DNA from: Marine Group II euryarchaeote MED-G35
GTDB taxonomy: Archaea > Thermoplasmatota > Poseidoniia > Poseidoniales > Thalassarchaeaceae
DNA: 57,760 nt
NCBI GenBank assembly: GCA_002457155.1
Contig: NTJS01000008.1
Location: 1 to 57,760 of the forward strand
Direction: 5' to 3'
Below the pieces are notes generated by a model. The model was not told the DNA's origin. It did no database searches and was given only the letters and a program-made list of their open reading frames with translations. The position numbers were made by a program, and so were the translations under genes. Each line of letters begins with the position of its first letter. Within the stretch, counting starts at the first letter, position 1. Below, piece by piece: positions 55,805 to 57,760 of the stretch.

Positions 55805-56344
55805 TTGGCACGCAAACCAGCAAAGATGTACAGGCAGATCAAGGGTCAGTCATTCACTAGGAGGGAGTACACCGGCGGTGTTCCAAATAACAGGATTCTG
55901 CGTTACCACATGGGCAACAGGAAGAAGGCAGAGACAGGTGGTTTTCCAGTTGCAATTGAATTACGAGCGGATAATGCATGCCAAATCAGGGACTCGGCCC
56001 TAGAGGCTGCCAGACAGGTTGCAAACTCTACGATCAGAGAAGACGCAGGGCCAATGGGGTACGCACTCAGGATGCACACCTATCCTCACCAAATCTTGAG
56101 AGAGAACAAGCAAGCCACCGGTGCAGGTGCCGATAGGGTTTCACAGGGGATGCGCCTATCATTCGGCAAGAACGTCGGAACCGCAGCAAGAGTCCAGAGG
56201 GGGCAGACCGTTATTTCGATTAAGACTGAGGCTGAGAGTTACATTGCGGCAAAGGACGCATTGAGAAAGGCAGGTTGCAAATTCCCCACTCCTTGCACAA
56301 CCAAGGTCGTACAAGGGTCCGAGCATTTGAAGGGCCTAGTGTGA
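55805..56344 (+). CDS. rpl10e: 50S ribosomal protein L10e (uL16)
   Basis: 179 residues from TTG 55805. MARKPAKMYRQI, EYTGGVPNNRILRYHMGN, RMHTYPHQILRENKQATGAGADRVSQGMR and GQTVISIKT follow archaeal L10e throughout. The protein sits at the central protuberance near the P site. The hpt gene follows 12 bases downstream. Confidence 0.97.
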   Translation: MARKPAKMYRQIKGQSFTRREYTGGVPNNRILRYHMGNRKKAETGGFPVAIELRADNACQIRDSALEAARQVANSTIREDAGPMGYALRMHTYPHQILRENKQATGAGADRVSQGMRLSFGKNVGTAARVQRGQTVISIKTEAESYIAAKDALRKAGCKFPTPCTTKVVQGSEHLKGLV

Positions 56345-56356
56345 GGCCAAGGGAGC

Positions 56357-56935
56357 ATGTCCAAAAAGGATCCCCTCACGATATTACAAAACTCGCTCAG
56401 GGGAGCACCCATAATATGGAAGGGCGAGTACCCTTACTTCATCCACCCAATTTCAGATGGCATACCAAGAATGGAAGCAGAGGTCCTTAGAGCAACTAGG
56501 GATCTGATTGTCAGTATGGTTGATTGGTCACAAATAGACCTGATTGTCAGTGTTGAGGCCATGGGACTTCCGCTGCTAGCAGCCGTAGGAGAGATAACTG
56601 GAAAGCCGACGGTGGTTATCCGGAAAAGATCCTATGGGATGGAGGGCGAGGTCAGAGTTGATGTTTCTACAGGCTACTCCAGTTCGACGGCCTACATCAA
56701 CGATATTTCACCTGGAGAGAGGATTCTGGTAGTTGATGATGTAATTTCGACCGGAGGGACACTAGAGCCCCTTCTCGAATCACTCGAAGGGATGGGAGTA
56801 GTTCTCCAAGATGTAATTGTGGCGATAGAGAAGGGAGATGGGAGAGATAGGTTATCGAAAGAGAGACCTGAGTGGCCAATTAGAACCCTCGCCAGAATAG
56901 ACATAGTTGATGGGAAAGTAGAGATTGTCCAGTAG
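56357..56935 (+). CDS. hpt: Purine phosphoribosyltransferase (archaeal Hpt type)
   Basis: 192 residues. The PRPP loop RILVVDDVISTGGTL (about 117-131), the upstream SVEAMGLPLLAAVGEITGKP and VVIRKRSYGM match archaeal hypoxanthine/adenine phosphoribosyltransferases of the Hpt/Apt group. It salvages a purine base with PRPP. Whether it prefers hypoxanthine, guanine or adenine cannot be decided. It is co-directional with L10e and Dph2, 11 bases before dph2. Confidence 0.88.
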   Translation: MSKKDPLTILQNSLRGAPIIWKGEYPYFIHPISDGIPRMEAEVLRATRDLIVSMVDWSQIDLIVSVEAMGLPLLAAVGEITGKPTVVIRKRSYGMEGEVRVDVSTGYSSSTAYINDISPGERILVVDDVISTGGTLEPLLESLEGMGVVLQDVIVAIEKGDGRDRLSKERPEWPIRTLARIDIVDGKVEIVQ

Positions 56936-56946
56936 CAGGTGATTAA

Positions 56947-57760
56947 ATGGATCTGAATAGGCATGAGTTCGAACTCGATGACCTGATAGAGAGAATAAAG
57001 GATAATGACAATCGCCTTGTTGCACTTCAGGTTCCAGAAGGCCTCAAGATGCAGGCACTGGAAATGATGGATGCAATCGAGGAAGATACCTCTGCTAGAA
57101 TTATTCTAGCAGCTGATCCCTGTTATGGCGCTTGCGACCTTGTTCATGACAAAATGCAGCGAATGGGCGTGGAGCTTGTTGCTCACATGGGGCATTCACA
57201 AATGAATATCGATTCCGGAATGCCTACTGAATTCATCAACGTAACTTACGATGGCGATCCTGCAATTGATCCTGTCCTTCCAATTCTCTCGGCACATCGG
57301 GAAATAGCGCAGAAGCGCCTCTCCGATTCTTTGAATGAGGGTGAGATGAGTGAGGAAGAGGCCCAGGAGAGGTTCATGGATGCTGTAGGGAGGGTAGCGC
57401 CTCTGAAAGGAGCAAAGTTGGGTCTGGTTGGGAGCATACAGCATCTCCATCTCATCTTCGACTACAAGGAACGACTGGAATCTGCAGGATTCGAAGTCGA
57501 GGTTCCAGTTGGCGGGGCCCGTCTATCATTCCCGGGTCAGGTTCTAGGATGCAATTATTCGGGAGATAGCGATGATATCGGTCACTATCTTTTCCTCGGC
57601 AGCGGTGATTTCCACCCTATTGGTTTGGTCCTACACACAGGAAAACCACTGGCAATGCTGGACCCATACACTGGCGGGGCCGAGGAAATGTCATTCCAAA
57701 GGATTGAGGGTATCCTGAGGCAGAGATTTGGGCTGATTATGTCTTGTGACCAAGCAAAGA
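56947..57760 (+). CDS. dph2: Diphthamide synthase Dph2, partial
   Basis: 271 residues from ATG 56947 before the window ends. AADPCYGACDL carries the first cluster cysteine at Cys59, the same position as in Pyrococcus Dph2 (recalled), and VLGCNYSG (Cys202) is the second. An unusual feature is a long acidic helical insertion (about 112-150, SAHREIAQKRLSDSLNEGEM onward) between domains 1 and 2. The third cysteine is beyond the window. Dph2 adds aminocarboxypropyl from SAM to His of EF2 by radical chemistry. Confidence 0.9.
   Translation, partial: MDLNRHEFELDDLIERIKDNDNRLVALQVPEGLKMQALEMMDAIEEDTSARIILAADPCYGACDLVHDKMQRMGVELVAHMGHSQMNIDSGMPTEFINVTYDGDPAIDPVLPILSAHREIAQKRLSDSLNEGEMSEEEAQERFMDAVGRVAPLKGAKLGLVGSIQHLHLIFDYKERLESAGFEVEVPVGGARLSFPGQVLGCNYSGDSDDIGHYLFLGSGDFHPIGLVLHTGKPLAMLDPYTGGAEEMSFQRIEGILRQRFGLIMSCDQAK

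Overview
This window looks like a chromosomal segment of a marine planktonic archaeon of the Thermoplasmatota, most likely Marine Group II (Candidatus Poseidoniales). The archaeal signal is clear: ribosomal proteins L44e, S27e, L37e and L10e, aIF2-alpha, Nop10, NMD3, a Csl4 exosome subunit, archaeal TyrRS, Dph2 and HMG-CoA synthase. Mixed with these are bacterial-type genes known in that lineage: DNA gyrase (gyrB-gyrA), RmuC, a class II CCA-adding enzyme, cytochrome c maturation genes, acyl-CoA dehydrogenases with EtfAB, and very large exported proteases and PKD proteins. The lineage call is inference from gene content, not from a phylogeny.

Layout, left to right. 1-3.8 kb: partial PncC, tRNA-Val, an isoaspartyl-methyltransferase-like gene, a ParB/SerK-like protein, the class II CCA enzyme and a GcvH-like protein without its lipoyl lysine. 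3.9-16 kb: central metabolism (two acyl-CoA dehydrogenases, EtfBA, a cysteine-desulfurase-like PLP enzyme, HMG-CoA synthase, PurF), TyrRS, and membrane or exported unknowns. 16-21 kb: an information-processing block (L44e-S27e-aIF2a-Nop10-PAC2) facing a Csl4-RRM fusion and a METTL5-like methyltransferase. 21-28 kb: RmuC, an M23 peptidase homologue, PGI/PMI, NMD3, and a compact ccm cluster (CcmA-CcmB fusion, CcmC, a tiny CcmD-like ORF). 27-33 kb: a rhomboid protease and a 1656-residue membrane-anchored subtilase. 33-38 kb: Maf, NifU-like, sufCBD and an 8-cysteine micro-protein. 38-47 kb: DUF2085, a thymidylate kinase fusion, and surface proteins including a glutaminyl cyclase and a giant PKD protein with a degenerate HExxH motif. 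47-57.8 kb: aroD, gyrBA, tRNA-Ser, a DUF4105 protein, aroA, an EamA transporter, L10e, a purine phosphoribosyltransferase and partial dph2.

The genome is very compact. Several convergent pairs overlap at their stop codons, operon genes touch or overlap, and no intergenic stretch free of genes exceeds about 200 bp. Many starts are GTG or TTG with a purine-rich Shine-Dalgarno sequence. I saw no CRISPR array, insertion sequence, prophage or integration site.

Functional themes are amino-acid and fatty-acid oxidation feeding an electron-transfer flavoprotein, Fe-S cluster assembly, cytochrome c biogenesis, and an exported proteolysis and surface-protein programme whose products may carry pyroglutamate N-termini. 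The most unusual observations are the Csl4-zinc ribbon-RRM fusion, the GcvH-like protein without a lipoylation lysine, the cysteine-rich micro-protein behind sufCBD, the thymidylate kinase fusion, and perfect inverted repeats at the start of gyrB and of the giant subtilase.
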